From Candidatus Nanopelagicaceae bacterium (GTDB lineage: Bacteria > Actinomycetota > Actinomycetes > Nanopelagicales > Nanopelagicaceae), in NCBI GenBank assembly GCA_023260175.1, contig JALQWD010000111.1:1-6629 (forward strand): a stretch of DNA of 6,629 nt, read 5' to 3'. How positions within the stretch are numbered: position 1 is the first letter of the stretch; every line of letters begins with the position of its first letter. Positions 1-6,629 of this stretch are shown here, piece after piece. The notes under the pieces are model-generated. The model saw only the letters and a program-made list of their open reading frames with translations, ran no database searches and had not been told where the DNA came from. The position numbers and the translations under genes are program-made.

Positions 1-413
1 TAGAAGAGGAAGACATCGGTAGCGGCAAAAACGCCAATCATCATGGTCTCAAGGACCAAGATCAGAATGTAGAAAGTCTTAACAGACCAACGTCCGCCTA
101 CTGCCTCATTCCAGCCTGCCAAAACCACGATCGGTGCCAAGATTACTGACATCAAAATCAGTACCAGTGCGATGCCATCAATTCCAACTGCATAGTTGAT
201 ACCAAAAGCTGGGATCCATTCGCGCTTCTCTACAAATTGCAGACCTGCATCTGCGCGATCAAATCCCATTGTAAGAAGTACACCTGCTGCAGCAACTACT
301 AGAGTTGTTGCCAGTGCCATCTTCTTTACTAGTTCATCTTTACCTTTACCTGTTGTTGCGATTAATGCTGCACCAACAAGCGGTAGAAGTTCCATTACGG
401 TCAAGAAGCTCAT
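1..413 (-). CDS. nuoM: NADH-quinone oxidoreductase subunit M, N-terminal part (runs off window)
   Basis: Only the first 137 codons are inside the window; the gene continues past base 1. Translating the minus strand from the ATG at 413-411 gives [20 protein letters not shown], then a second hydrophobic stretch ([15 protein letters not shown]), a polar loop with [20 protein letters not shown], and further membrane segments ending in [12 protein letters not shown]. The loop with [14 protein letters not shown] and the ATDVFLFY segment are characteristic of NuoM, one of the three antiporter-like proton-pumping subunits of the complex I membrane arm. The key glutamate of the next helix and the central lysine lie outside the window, so pumping residues cannot be checked. 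The ATG overlaps the nuoL stop as ATGA, which supports this start over the in-frame ATG six codons later. There is only a weak GGTGG upstream, so translation probably relies on coupling to nuoL. The identification is firm from both sequence and position. Confidence 0.94.
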   Translation of the reverse strand, partial: MSFLTVMELLPLVGAALIATTGKGKDELVKKMALATTLVVAAAGVLLTMGFDRADAGLQFVEKREWIPAFGINYAVGIDGIALVLILMSVILAPIVVLAGWNEAVGGRWSVKTFYILILVLETMMIGVFAATDVFLF

Positions 414-2290
414 TGAGATACCACCCAGATCGCAAGAAGTAGAAGCGCTATACCTAGCAACATGAGTGCGGCATAACTACGGACGAAACCAGTCTGTAAC
501 TTACGAAGCAATTGGCCAGAACCAACCGCTGCGCTACCTACACTGCTAACTGCACCGTCGATGATGTTCTCATCAACTGCAACTAGTGACTTAGTTAAAG
601 CTTGACCAGGGCGCATAAATACAGTTTCGTTAAATGCATCCTGCATCAAATCCTTACGCGCGATACGAGTAAAGATTGAAACATTTTCTGGAGCGTTTGG
701 ATTGCTCTCTGCGCGATACTTCAAGATTGCTGTTGCCACACCAATTGCTACAAGTGTTAACGCAATCAAGCTAACTGTCATCGGCGGAAGTAATTCATGG
801 TGCTCAGCATGTTCTGCATGTGGTGCCACAACTGGTTCTAGCCAATTCTGTAGCGCATCGCCCTTTGTAAATAAGTAACCAGATGCAACAGAACCAATTG
901 CCAAAATTGCCATTGGTAGCCACATCAAGATTGGGGATTCGTGTGGATGCGCATTGTCATCCCAGCGCTTATAGCTAAAGAAGGTAAGAATAACTACGCG
1001 AGACATATAGAAAGCGGTAATCGCTGCACCTAATAATGCCGCTCCGCCGAGCAAATATCCCTTGATTCCGCCCGCATTTAGCGCAACTTCAATCAATTTA
1101 TCCTTTGAATAGAAGCCAGCAAATGGTGGAACACCAATGATTGCTAAGTAGCCAAGTCCGAATGTAATTGCAGTGATCGGCATGAATTTACGAAGTGCAC
1201 CGAATTTGCGCATATTAACTTCGTCATTCATTCCATGCATAACCGATCCAGCACCAAGGAACATGCCTGCTTTGAAGAAGCCATGTGTAAGAAGGTGCAT
1301 GATTGCAAATGCATAACCAGCTGGGCCAAGGCCCGCACCTAAGATCATGTATCCGATCTGAGACATTGTTGAAGCTGCAAGCGCTTTCTTAATGTCGTCC
1401 TTCGCGGTACCAACAAGCGCACCAAAGAGCAGCGTAATTGCACCAACAACCGCAACAGCTGTCTGTGCATTTGGCGCTAAATCAAAGATGAAGTTAGAGC
1501 GAGTAATTAAGTAAACACCTGCCGTAACCATTGTTGCCGCGTGGATCAAAGCAGAGACCGGAGTTGGGCCAGCCATCGCATCGCCAAGCCATGCTTGTAA
1601 TGGAAACTGTGCTGACTTACCTGTCGCTGCAACTAGCAACATAATGCCGATTGCAGTTAGCGCTGCAGTAGATGCCTGAGGTGCAGCTTCTTTGATCTGT
1701 TCAAATGAAATTGCGCCGAAAGTTACGAATGCAATCATGATTGCAAATGAAAGACCCATGTCACCAATACGGTTCATGACGAATGCCTTCTTTGCAGCAG
1801 TTGCATATGCCGGCTTTTGATTCCAGAACCCAATCAATAGATATGAAGCAAGGCCTACGCCTTCCCAACCTACATAAAGATTTAGGTATGAATCACCAAG
1901 AACAAGAAGCAACATCGCTGAGATAAATAGATTTAAGTAAGCGAAGAAGCGACGGCGGTCGTGATCATGAGACATATAAGAGATGGAATAGATATGAATC
2001 AAGGTTCCAACGCCGGTGATCAATAGTACGAAGCAGATTGAAAGCTGGTCCAAAAGTAAGCCTGCGTCAACGTTAAATCCGCCTACATGGATCCATGAGA
2101 AGAGCTTCTGGTGCATTGCGCGCTCTTCTGTTGGAAGTGCCAACATATCGTTGAATAACTTAACGCCAAAGAGGAATGACGAACCTGAAAGTACGGTTGC
2201 AAGAATGTGTCCCCACTTATCAGTGCGACGACCGCCGAGTAGAAGAAACGCTGCGCCAAAAAGTGGCAGTCCGATTAAGTATCCGATCAT
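410..2290 (-). CDS. nuoL: NADH-quinone oxidoreductase subunit L (proton-pumping antiporter-like subunit)
   Basis: A 626-residue integral membrane protein, of usual NuoL length, sitting at the distal end of the complex I membrane arm, where it translocates protons. Family residues are all visible: [17 protein letters not shown] with the helix-5 glutamate at E143, the NRIGDMG segment near D177, [20 protein letters not shown] with the pumping lysine K225, [17 protein letters not shown] with H250, [14 protein letters not shown] with H332, H336 and K340, and GFYSKDKLI with K396 of the C-terminal half-channel. About residues 540-600 are amphipathic and polar, matching the lateral helix that runs along the membrane arm, followed by a final membrane anchor (about 605-623). 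A His/Glu-rich loop lies at 491-499. The ATG overlaps the nuoK stop as TAATG. No good Shine-Dalgarno is visible upstream, so translation is probably coupled. It ends in TGA overlapping the nuoM start. No frameshift or missing catalytic residue is seen. Confidence 0.98.
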   Translation of the reverse strand: MIGYLIGLPLFGAAFLLLGGRRTDKWGHILATVLSGSSFLFGVKLFNDMLALPTEERAMHQKLFSWIHVGGFNVDAGLLLDQLSICFVLLITGVGTLIHIYSISYMSHDHDRRRFFAYLNLFISAMLLLVLGDSYLNLYVGWEGVGLASYLLIGFWNQKPAYATAAKKAFVMNRIGDMGLSFAIMIAFVTFGAISFEQIKEAAPQASTAALTAIGIMLLVAATGKSAQFPLQAWLGDAMAGPTPVSALIHAATMVTAGVYLITRSNFIFDLAPNAQTAVAVVGAITLLFGALVGTAKDDIKKALAASTMSQIGYMILGAGLGPAGYAFAIMHLLTHGFFKAGMFLGAGSVMHGMNDEVNMRKFGALRKFMPITAITFGLGYLAIIGVPPFAGFYSKDKLIEVALNAGGIKGYLLGGAALLGAAITAFYMSRVVILTFFSYKRWDDNAHPHESPILMWLPMAILAIGSVASGYLFTKGDALQNWLEPVVAPHAEHAEHHELLPPMTVSLIALTLVAIGVATAILKYRAESNPNAPENVSIFTRIARKDLMQDAFNETVFMRPGQALTKSLVAVDENIIDGAVSSVGSAAVGSGQLLRKLQTGFVRSYAALMLLGIALLLLAIWVVSQ

Positions 2291-2589
2291 TATCGACTCA
2301 ACAAACTTGCATCATCAACAGATGCAGATCGACGGGAGCGATAAATCGTCACGATTATCGCTAAACCAATTACAACTTCACAAGCAGCAATGACCATCGT
2401 AAAGAAGGCGACAATCTGACCTTCGAGATTTCCATTGATGCGAGCAAATGTTACGAATGCCAAGTTCGCTGCATTAAGCATCAATTCGATACACATGAAG
2501 ACCACAATCGCATTGCGGCGAATGACTACACCGACAGCGCCGATTGTGAAGAGAATCGAAGCAACGTATAAATAATTAACTGGATTCAT
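2290..2589 (-). CDS. nuoK: NADH-quinone oxidoreductase subunit K
   Basis: A 99-residue protein with three predicted membrane helices (about 4-23, 28-49, 58-83), matching the usual NuoK size of about 100 residues. It belongs to the membrane arm of complex I between NuoJ and NuoN and takes part in proton translocation. The two conserved membrane glutamates are present: E35 in [16 protein letters not shown] and E71 in [17 protein letters not shown]. The C-terminus after residue 83 is a short basic and polar tail ([16 protein letters not shown]). The ATG directly abuts the TAA stop of nuoJ. It is preceded by a purine-rich AAAGGAGAGGAG tract, giving a strong Shine-Dalgarno about six bases upstream, which supports this start. 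The stop overlaps the nuoL ATG as TAATG. Confidence 0.98.
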   Translation of the reverse strand: MNPVNYLYVASILFTIGAVGVVIRRNAIVVFMCIELMLNAANLAFVTFARINGNLEGQIVAFFTMVIAACEVVIGLAIIVTIYRSRRSASVDDASLLSR

Positions 2590-3381
2590 TTAGCGCTCCT
2601 CTCCTTTGGTGTCGGCAATTTCTTTTAATGAATATTCACGTGGATCGCGAACGGTTCCACGCGCCTTCAATGTGTCGTTGATTGATTCAACGGCTGGTGT
2701 GCCATCTGGAAGTAACGCCGGAACATCAACACCGTTGTAACGAGCAAAGACTCCAGGTGCTGGCTTTCCAGCTGCATCGCTAAGACTTTCACCACGGAAA
2801 CGTCGTACTGCTAATTCGCGTTGTGTTGCACGAGGTGTGACTCGCTGGCTATGTGCCAACACCATCGCGCCAAGTGCTGCGGTAATTAGAAGCGCAGATA
2901 CAACTTCGAATGCCCATACATATGTTGAGAAGAGTTTGTATGCAATTCCCTGAACATTGCCATCAGCATTTGCGCTCTTTAAACCAACTGCTTGGAAACC
3001 AAATGTTGCCTGACCGATTAACGCAACAAGCAATAAACCAATGCCTAAAGAGGCTGAAATCGCGGTAAAACGGATGCCTTTGATGGTTTCGACCAATGAT
3101 TCCTTGGTATCAACACCGACAAGCATCAAGATAAATAGGAAGAGCATCATTACAGCGCCGGTGTAAACCACAATCTGCACGATTCCTAAGAACGGTGCAT
3201 CTTGCGCAATATAGAAGAAAGCCAAGCTCAGCATCACGTATGCCATCAAGATTGCAGAGTGAACTGCCTTCTTTACGATCAACATGCCTAGAGCTGCTGC
3301 AATTGCTAGTGGCGCCATGATGTAGAACTGAACTGCTTCAGGAGTTCCGGTAGTTCCGATATTTTCTAAAAGAAAATTCAT
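2590..3381 (-). CDS. nuoJ: NADH-quinone oxidoreductase subunit J with long polar C-terminal tail
   Basis: A 263-residue membrane-arm subunit of complex I. Residues 1-180 hold five hydrophobic segments (about 18-36, 40-59, 65-89, 104-124, 152-177). The segment VQIVVYTGAVMMLFLFILML around Y73 is the conserved third helix whose bulge is linked to coupling in known complex I structures. The helix WAFEVVSALLITAALGAMVL with E159 is also typical. From about residue 180 the protein is hydrophilic (basic VTPRATQRELAVRRFRGE, then a Pro/Gly/acidic stretch to the end). Enterobacterial NuoJ is shorter, about 180 residues; longer forms with such a tail are, to my knowledge, usual in actinobacteria, so this is not a fusion. 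The start ATG overlaps the nuoI TAA by one base, with AGGAGG seven bases upstream. The TAA stop directly abuts nuoK. Confidence 0.97.
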   Translation of the reverse strand: MNFLLENIGTTGTPEAVQFYIMAPLAIAAALGMLIVKKAVHSAILMAYVMLSLAFFYIAQDAPFLGIVQIVVYTGAVMMLFLFILMLVGVDTKESLVETIKGIRFTAISASLGIGLLLVALIGQATFGFQAVGLKSANADGNVQGIAYKLFSTYVWAFEVVSALLITAALGAMVLAHSQRVTPRATQRELAVRRFRGESLSDAAGKPAPGVFARYNGVDVPALLPDGTPAVESINDTLKARGTVRDPREYSLKEIADTKGEER

Positions 3382-3980
3382 TACTTCGCCTCCTGACTTG
3401 GGTGAGCTTCAGAAACTTTTCCGCGGTAGTAATCGCCTTCATCGGTTCCTGGATACATTGGATGTGGAGGCTGCAACATTCCGCTACGTAACGGAGCAAG
3501 TAAATCTTCCTTTTCGAAGATCAACTGATCACGTGTGCGATCTGCTAATTCGTATTCGTTTGTCATTGTTAGCGCGCGAGTTGGGCAAGCTTCAATGCAT
3601 AGTCCGCAGAAGATGCAACGAAGGTAATTGATCTGATAAACCTTGCCGTAACGCTCTCCTGGTGAGAAACGTTCTGCATCAGTGTTATCTGCACCTTCAA
3701 CATAAATTGCATCTGCAGGGCATGCCCATGCGCAAAGTTCGCAACCAACGCACTTCTCTAAACCATCAGGATGGCGATTTAGTTGGTGGCGGCCATGGAA
3801 ACGCTCTTCTGTTGGAGCTTTAACTTCTGGATACTCAACAGTGATTTGTGGGCGACCAACATTGCGAAGTGTTACCCAGAAACCTTTAGCTTGTTCGAGG
3901 AATGAACCTTCACGCGCAGGGGCAACCGGTGCGGTCGAAACTTTGTCGATATCGAACTTTTTCGGTTCTAACTCTGACAT
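3381..3980 (-). CDS. nuoI: NADH-quinone oxidoreductase subunit I (2x[4Fe-4S] ferredoxin-type)
   Basis: A 199-residue peripheral subunit that carries electrons through clusters N6a and N6b towards the terminal cluster next to the quinone site. Two complete CxxCxxCxxxCP motifs are visible: C77, C80, C83 and C87 ([12 protein letters not shown]) and C122, C125, C128 and C132 ([12 protein letters not shown]). No ligand is missing. Before them, [20 protein letters not shown] and the [14 protein letters not shown] region match the NuoI N-terminal part, which lies amphipathically on the membrane. The C-terminal tail (about 150-199), with [17 protein letters not shown], is of the actinobacterial type. 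The ATG overlaps the nuoH stop (TAATG), with a canonical GGAGGT six bases upstream at 3992-3987, which settles the start. The stop overlaps nuoJ in the same way. Confidence 0.98.
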   Translation of the reverse strand: MSELEPKKFDIDKVSTAPVAPAREGSFLEQAKGFWVTLRNVGRPQITVEYPEVKAPTEERFHGRHQLNRHPDGLEKCVGCELCAWACPADAIYVEGADNTDAERFSPGERYGKVYQINYLRCIFCGLCIEACPTRALTMTNEYELADRTRDQLIFEKEDLLAPLRSGMLQPPHPMYPGTDEGDYYRGKVSEAHPSQEAK

Positions 3981-5200
3981 TAGTTAACCTCCGATTTTGT
4001 AGGCATTTTTGGTACTGGGAAAGTCGGCTCTGCAACATCAAAGACCGGAGCCTCTTTTGCCTTGATTTTCGCCTTATCCCAAGCTGAACTCAAAGCCATA
4101 ACTAGAAGAACCACTCCGCCTGCAAAGCCAGCAACTACAAACTTTGATGCACCATTTGCAGATAGTGCGCGAAGTGTTGCAACGACGATGATCCAAAGTA
4201 GAGATGATGGAATCAAAACCTTCCAACCAAATTTCATGAACTGGTCGTAACGAATACGTGGAAGTGTTGCACGTACCCAAACGAAAATATTGAAGAAGAA
4301 GCAGACTTTTGCAAAGAACCAGACCATGCCGAACCAACCACCAAGCCATTGCTCAGTAAATCCAAGTCCCGGAAGCGCTCTGTAGCCGCCAAAGAAGAGC
4401 GTAGTTGCAAGAGCCGAAACTGTTGCGATGTTGATGTATTCACCAAGGAAGAAAAGTGCAAATTTAAGTGATGAATATTCGGTATGGAAGCCACCAACTA
4501 GTTCGCCTTCGGCTTCTGCCAAGTCAAAAGGCGCACGGTTGGTTTCGCCAATCATTGAAATTAAATAGATTACAAATGAAGGAAATAGCACAACAACATT
4601 CCACCACTTATTTTGAGCTGCGACGATATCGCCAGTTGACATAGATCCTGCATAAATAAATACCGCAACTAACGAAAGACCCATCGCTACTTCATAAGAA
4701 ATAACTTGTGCGCTTGAACGTAATCCACCAAGAAGTGGATAAGTCGAACCAGAAGACCAACCAGCAAGCACAATTCCATAAACACCTACAGATGCAACTG
4801 CAAGAACATATAGAACACCGATTGGTAAATCGGTCATCTGCATCGCAGTAGTTTTGCCGAACATCTGTACTTCTCCAGTCATTGGCATGATGGCAAATGA
4901 CATGAAGCAAGTTGAAGCCGCAATGATTGGTGCCAAAATAAATACCACTTTATCGGCAGCTTTTGGAATGATGTCTTCTTTAAGAGCCAACTTCACGCCA
5001 TCGGCCAATGACTGCAATAGACCTTGTGGACCAGTTCGGTTTGGTCCCGGACGCTCTTGCATAAATCCAATAAAGCGACGCTCCCACCAAATAGCTAAAA
5101 GTGTAAATACCACTAACACTGCAAATGTGATTACAGCTTTGATGACAATTAACCAACCTGGATCACCGGCAATTAGTTGTGCATTTGTCAATGTATTCAT
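3980..5200 (-). CDS. nuoH: NADH-quinone oxidoreductase subunit H (quinone-site membrane subunit)
   Basis: A 406-residue membrane protein that, with the NuoB/D/I module, forms the quinone-binding chamber and the entry of the proton channel in complex I. About eight membrane helices can be drawn. Family signatures are intact: [21 protein letters not shown] (residues 40-60), [16 protein letters not shown] (64-79), and [20 protein letters not shown] (219-238) followed by HTEYSS. The last region holds the acidic cluster E219, D226, E229, E231, E233 and E241. [17 protein letters not shown] (306-322) is also typical. The C-terminal 30 residues are polar and proline-rich, longer than in enterobacteria but ordinary for actinobacteria. 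The ATG overlaps the nuoG stop in an ATGA arrangement, with an AAGG a few bases upstream. No sign of decay is seen, although the upstream nuoG is truncated. Confidence 0.98.
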   Translation of the reverse strand: MNTLTNAQLIAGDPGWLIVIKAVITFAVLVVFTLLAIWWERRFIGFMQERPGPNRTGPQGLLQSLADGVKLALKEDIIPKAADKVVFILAPIIAASTCFMSFAIMPMTGEVQMFGKTTAMQMTDLPIGVLYVLAVASVGVYGIVLAGWSSGSTYPLLGGLRSSAQVISYEVAMGLSLVAVFIYAGSMSTGDIVAAQNKWWNVVVLFPSFVIYLISMIGETNRAPFDLAEAEGELVGGFHTEYSSLKFALFFLGEYINIATVSALATTLFFGGYRALPGLGFTEQWLGGWFGMVWFFAKVCFFFNIFVWVRATLPRIRYDQFMKFGWKVLIPSSLLWIIVVATLRALSANGASKFVVAGFAGGVVLLVMALSSAWDKAKIKAKEAPVFDVAEPTFPVPKMPTKSEVN

Positions 5201-6204
5201 GCCTTCACCACCGTAACAACTGAATTAGAGGCAACACCTAAGGTACGCAATAACTCTGATCCAGCAGAATTGCGTGGGGCCCAAACGGCATCATCATGAA
5301 TTGCTTCAATTAATACCGGTAGTACCAATGCACCTTTTTCATTGGAAATTTTTACTAGATCGCCATCTGTAACACCGATTGCGCTGGCGCGCTTTGGCGA
5401 AATAACTGCAACAGTTTTACGTGCAGTACCAGCTAAATTCGCTTCCCCATCTTGCAAAGAACCATTATCTAGAAGTCGACGCCAAGAGGTAAGTAACGCT
5501 TGCTCGCCTGAAAGTGTTGGTGCAGGTGCAGCATTAACTCCACCAAATTCCGATTTATTTCCATCCCAGGTGCCAATTGAATTTAGTTCGGCAGCGGCTT
5601 GGGCAACTGTAGAAATTCCAATTTTGCGACCAATTTGATCTGCCAATACTGAAAGAATTCGCAAATCACTTCTTTGAATTGAATCAGGAATTGCGATATC
5701 AAAACTTCTACCGCGACCTTCCCAATTTAAGAATGTGCCACTCTTCTCTGCAACTGCCGCAACTGGAAGAACAACATTTGCGCGATCTGTAACAGCTGAA
5801 GGTCGCATTTCAAGTGAAACTACAAATGATTTTTGCAATGCATCTAATGCTATTGATGTGTTAGAACCATCAAGTGGGTCTACGCCGCCAACAAGCAACG
5901 CTTTAATTTCACCTTTTGATGCCGCAGCGTAAATTTCATCAGTTGATAGTCCACGCGCTTCTGGTAAACCATGAACTCCCCATGCAGCTGAAATATCAAC
6001 GCGCGCTGCTGCATCAGATACTGGGCGGCCACCTGGCAGAAGATTTCCGATAGCGCCTGCTTCGATTGCACCTCTTTCACCTGCGCGGCGTGGAATCCAT
6101 GCCAGCTTTGCTTTTGAGCGAGCAGCTATACCAGATACTGCAGTAAGCAATCCTGGAGTTTCAGCGGCACGTTCTCCGACCAAAATAACTGATTTTTCAG
6201 TCAA
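5197..6204 (-). CDS. nuoG: NADH-quinone oxidoreductase subunit G, C-terminal fragment (5'-truncated)
   Basis: This is the C-terminal part of NuoG, the large iron-sulfur subunit of the peripheral arm of complex I. Visible signatures are [13 protein letters not shown] (residues 38-50), [29 protein letters not shown] (129-147), [15 protein letters not shown] (152-166) and a C-terminal molybdopterin-dinucleotide-binding-like beta domain (about 255-335, with [15 protein letters not shown]). Full actinobacterial NuoG is about 800 residues. The N-terminal 2Fe-2S and 4Fe-4S cysteine domains and the first part of the molybdopterin-oxidoreductase-like domain are missing here. The only usable in-frame start is TTG at 6204 with no Shine-Dalgarno, but the frame stays open to 6276 (TAG at 6279-6277). 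Its upstream codons, including NFICVAPGNEV, still look NuoG-like to about 6246-6260, so the TTG is probably not a real start. The piece is best read as a broken gene or an assembly break. The stop overlaps nuoH (ATGA). Subunit identity is firm; expression as a protein is doubtful. Confidence 0.9.
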   Translation of the reverse strand: MTEKSVILVGERAAETPGLLTAVSGIAARSKAKLAWIPRRAGERGAIEAGAIGNLLPGGRPVSDAAARVDISAAWGVHGLPEARGLSTDEIYAAASKGEIKALLVGGVDPLDGSNTSIALDALQKSFVVSLEMRPSAVTDRANVVLPVAAVAEKSGTFLNWEGRGRSFDIAIPDSIQRSDLRILSVLADQIGRKIGISTVAQAAAELNSIGTWDGNKSEFGGVNAAPAPTLSGEQALLTSWRRLLDNGSLQDGEANLAGTARKTVAVISPKRASAIGVTDGDLVKISNEKGALVLPVLIEAIHDDAVWAPRNSAGSELLRTLGVASNSVVTVVKA

Positions 6205-6246
6205 AGTAAGTCCAGATAAACCCGAAACTTCGTTGCCTGGTGCTAC

Positions 6247-6274
6247 GCAAATAAAGTTTGCTTTTAGTTTTTTT
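6247..6274 (+). terminator. possible weak terminator-like hairpin with T tract at the nuoG break
   Basis: The plus strand reads GCAAA (6247-6251), loop TAAAG, TTTGC (6257-6261), then TTTTAGTTTTTTT. A five-base-pair AT-rich stem followed by a long T tract has the layout of an intrinsic terminator for transcription running rightwards. The stem is short, and part of this sequence is still plausibly nuoG coding on the other strand, so it may be chance. If real, it would be the tail of a gene that originally lay left of the tRNA locus, which would place the rearrangement point near 6245. Confidence 0.25.
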
Positions 6275-6304
6275 CTCTATTATCCCTCGCGTGTGTTATC
6301 CGAC

Positions 6305-6335
6305 CTATGCACTATGCCTATGTCTATACACTATC
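6305..6335 (+). repeat. degenerate CTAT microrepeat just upstream of tRNA-Gln
   Basis: Five CTAT units begin at 6305, 6312, 6318, 6324 and 6331, three of them extended to CTATG, with a period of six to seven bases. The last ends one base before the tRNA. This stretch should contain the tRNA promoter or 5' leader, but I cannot assign a convincing -35/-10 pair. The repeat may be slippage-derived or may simply reflect overlapping TA-rich promoter elements. Confidence 0.4.
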
Positions 6336-6336
6336 T

Positions 6337-6410
6337 TGGGGTATCGCCAAGTGGTAAGGCTCCGGACTCTGAATCCGGCACCCTAGGTTCGAATCCTAGT
6401 ACCCCAGCCA
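6337..6410 (+). tRNA. tRNA-Gln (anticodon CTG)
   Basis: A complete cloverleaf can be drawn. The acceptor stem is TGGGGTA (6337-6343) with TACCCCA (6400-6406), then discriminator G and an encoded CCA (6408-6410). The D arm pairs GCC (6346-6348) with GGC (6358-6360) around the loop AAGTGGTAA. The anticodon stem CCGGA/TCCGG (6362-6366, 6374-6378) encloses CTCTGAA, giving anticodon CTG at 6369-6371. The T arm CTAGG/CCTAG (6383-6387, 6395-6399) encloses TTCGAAT. The weak U1-A72 end pair and G73 are known glutamine identity features, and the sequence closely resembles Escherichia coli tRNA-Gln(CUG). It decodes CAG. It is transcribed away from the nuo genes and followed by its own terminator, so it looks like a stand-alone unit. 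Confidence 0.97.
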
Positions 6411-6477
6411 TAAAAAATCGAGCTCGCAGACCATGTTGCCTGCGTTTCACATAACACTCAGTTTCCGCATAAAATAG

Positions 6478-6519
6478 AAGGAACTTTCCGATTTGGAGAG
6501 TTCCTTTCTTTTTTGTTTT
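6478..6519 (+). terminator. intrinsic terminator downstream of tRNA-Gln
   Basis: The arms AAGGAACTTTCC (6478-6489) and GGAGAGTTCCTT (6495-6506) pair over 12 base pairs, all Watson-Crick except one G-U, around the five-base loop GATTT. The tract TCTTTTTTGTTTT follows immediately. This is a textbook rho-independent terminator for rightward transcription. It lies 67 bases after the tRNA, with no other gene between, so it most likely ends the tRNA-Gln transcript. Confidence 0.9.
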
Positions 6520-6629
6520 CTTGTGGTTATATATGTGTCCTAGAAACTAGAGTTACTCGGATTCGAACTTTTTATGACACTTTAAATGATCCTGATTTCT
6601 CTATGTAAACTTTTTTATCTTTGAGAATA
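6520..6629. other. AT-rich stretch without a recognisable gene
   Basis: Beyond the terminator the sequence is clearly richer in A+T than the operon. It has no open frame of note on either strand. It contains a small inverted repeat, CTAGAAACTAG (6540-6550), and a short T-arm-like word, GGATTCGAAC (6559-6568). I see no complete tRNA, insertion sequence end or CRISPR repeat here. It runs to the window edge. Confidence 0.6.

Noticed and set aside
2593..2844. Polar C-terminal extension of NuoJ as a possible fused domain
   Set aside because: It has low complexity and lacks a recognisable fold. Similar tails occur in actinobacterial NuoJ, so it is a lineage feature rather than a fusion.
4854..5216. 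A 120-residue plus-strand frame opposite nuoH
   Set aside because: It lies entirely antisense to strongly conserved nuoH codons, with no recognisable domain; it is a shadow of the codon pattern.
6258..6283. Possible sigma-70-like promoter (TTGCTT and TATTAT) for the tRNA
   Set aside because: The spacing is only 14 bases, and the -35 word lies in nuoG-derived or hairpin sequence. TACACT at 6327-6332 is too close to the mature 5' end. No pair is convincing.
6425..6444. CGCAG/CTGCG hairpin after the tRNA
   Set aside because: It has a five-base-pair stem with a ten-base loop and no T tract; the strong terminator at 6478 explains termination better.
6233..6454. A 73-residue plus-strand open frame across the tRNA
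   Set aside because: It runs straight through the complete tRNA-Gln and the nuoG end, has no family resemblance and no good ribosome-binding site, so it is a shadow frame.

Overview
This window holds most of the back half of a complex I (NADH-quinone oxidoreductase, nuo) operon on the minus strand, followed by a plus-strand glutamine tRNA and an AT-rich stretch with no gene. The gene order nuoG-H-I-J-K-L-M is the standard bacterial one. Several details point to an actinobacterium: NuoJ has a long polar C-terminal tail, NuoI carries C-terminal and N-terminal extensions, and the NuoH and NuoG segments read like those of high-GC Gram-positives such as Streptomyces. The DNA itself is only about mid-40s percent G+C by eye, so a low-GC actinobacterium is likely, for example a planktonic freshwater lineage of the Nanopelagicales (acI) type. 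That placement is inference, not something the sequence proves.

Layout, read in the direction of transcription (right to left). At 6276-5197 lies the C-terminal part of nuoG, lacking the whole iron-sulfur N-terminal half. It is followed by complete nuoH (5200-3980), nuoI (3980-3381), nuoJ (3381-2590), nuoK (2589-2290) and nuoL (2290-410), and then by the first 137 codons of nuoM (413-1), which runs off the window. Every junction is an ATGA or TAATG overlap or a direct abutment, so the genes form one translationally coupled unit. Together NuoH, J, K, L and M form the proton-pumping membrane arm. NuoI carries the two [4Fe-4S] clusters nearest the quinone site, and NuoG belongs to the peripheral electron-input arm.

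Right end. The nuoG reading frame stops abruptly at about 6245-6279 in a T-rich patch. Next come a short spacer with a degenerate CTAT microrepeat (6305-6335), a well-formed tRNA-Gln with anticodon CTG (6337-6410, CCA encoded) and a strong intrinsic terminator (6478-6519). The last roughly 110 bases hold no recognisable gene. The tRNA is divergent from the nuo genes.

The main oddity is the join between a broken nuoG and an intact tRNA locus. It is either a genomic rearrangement or an assembly chimaera. The genes themselves are ordinary, and I see no evidence of a previously undescribed system here.
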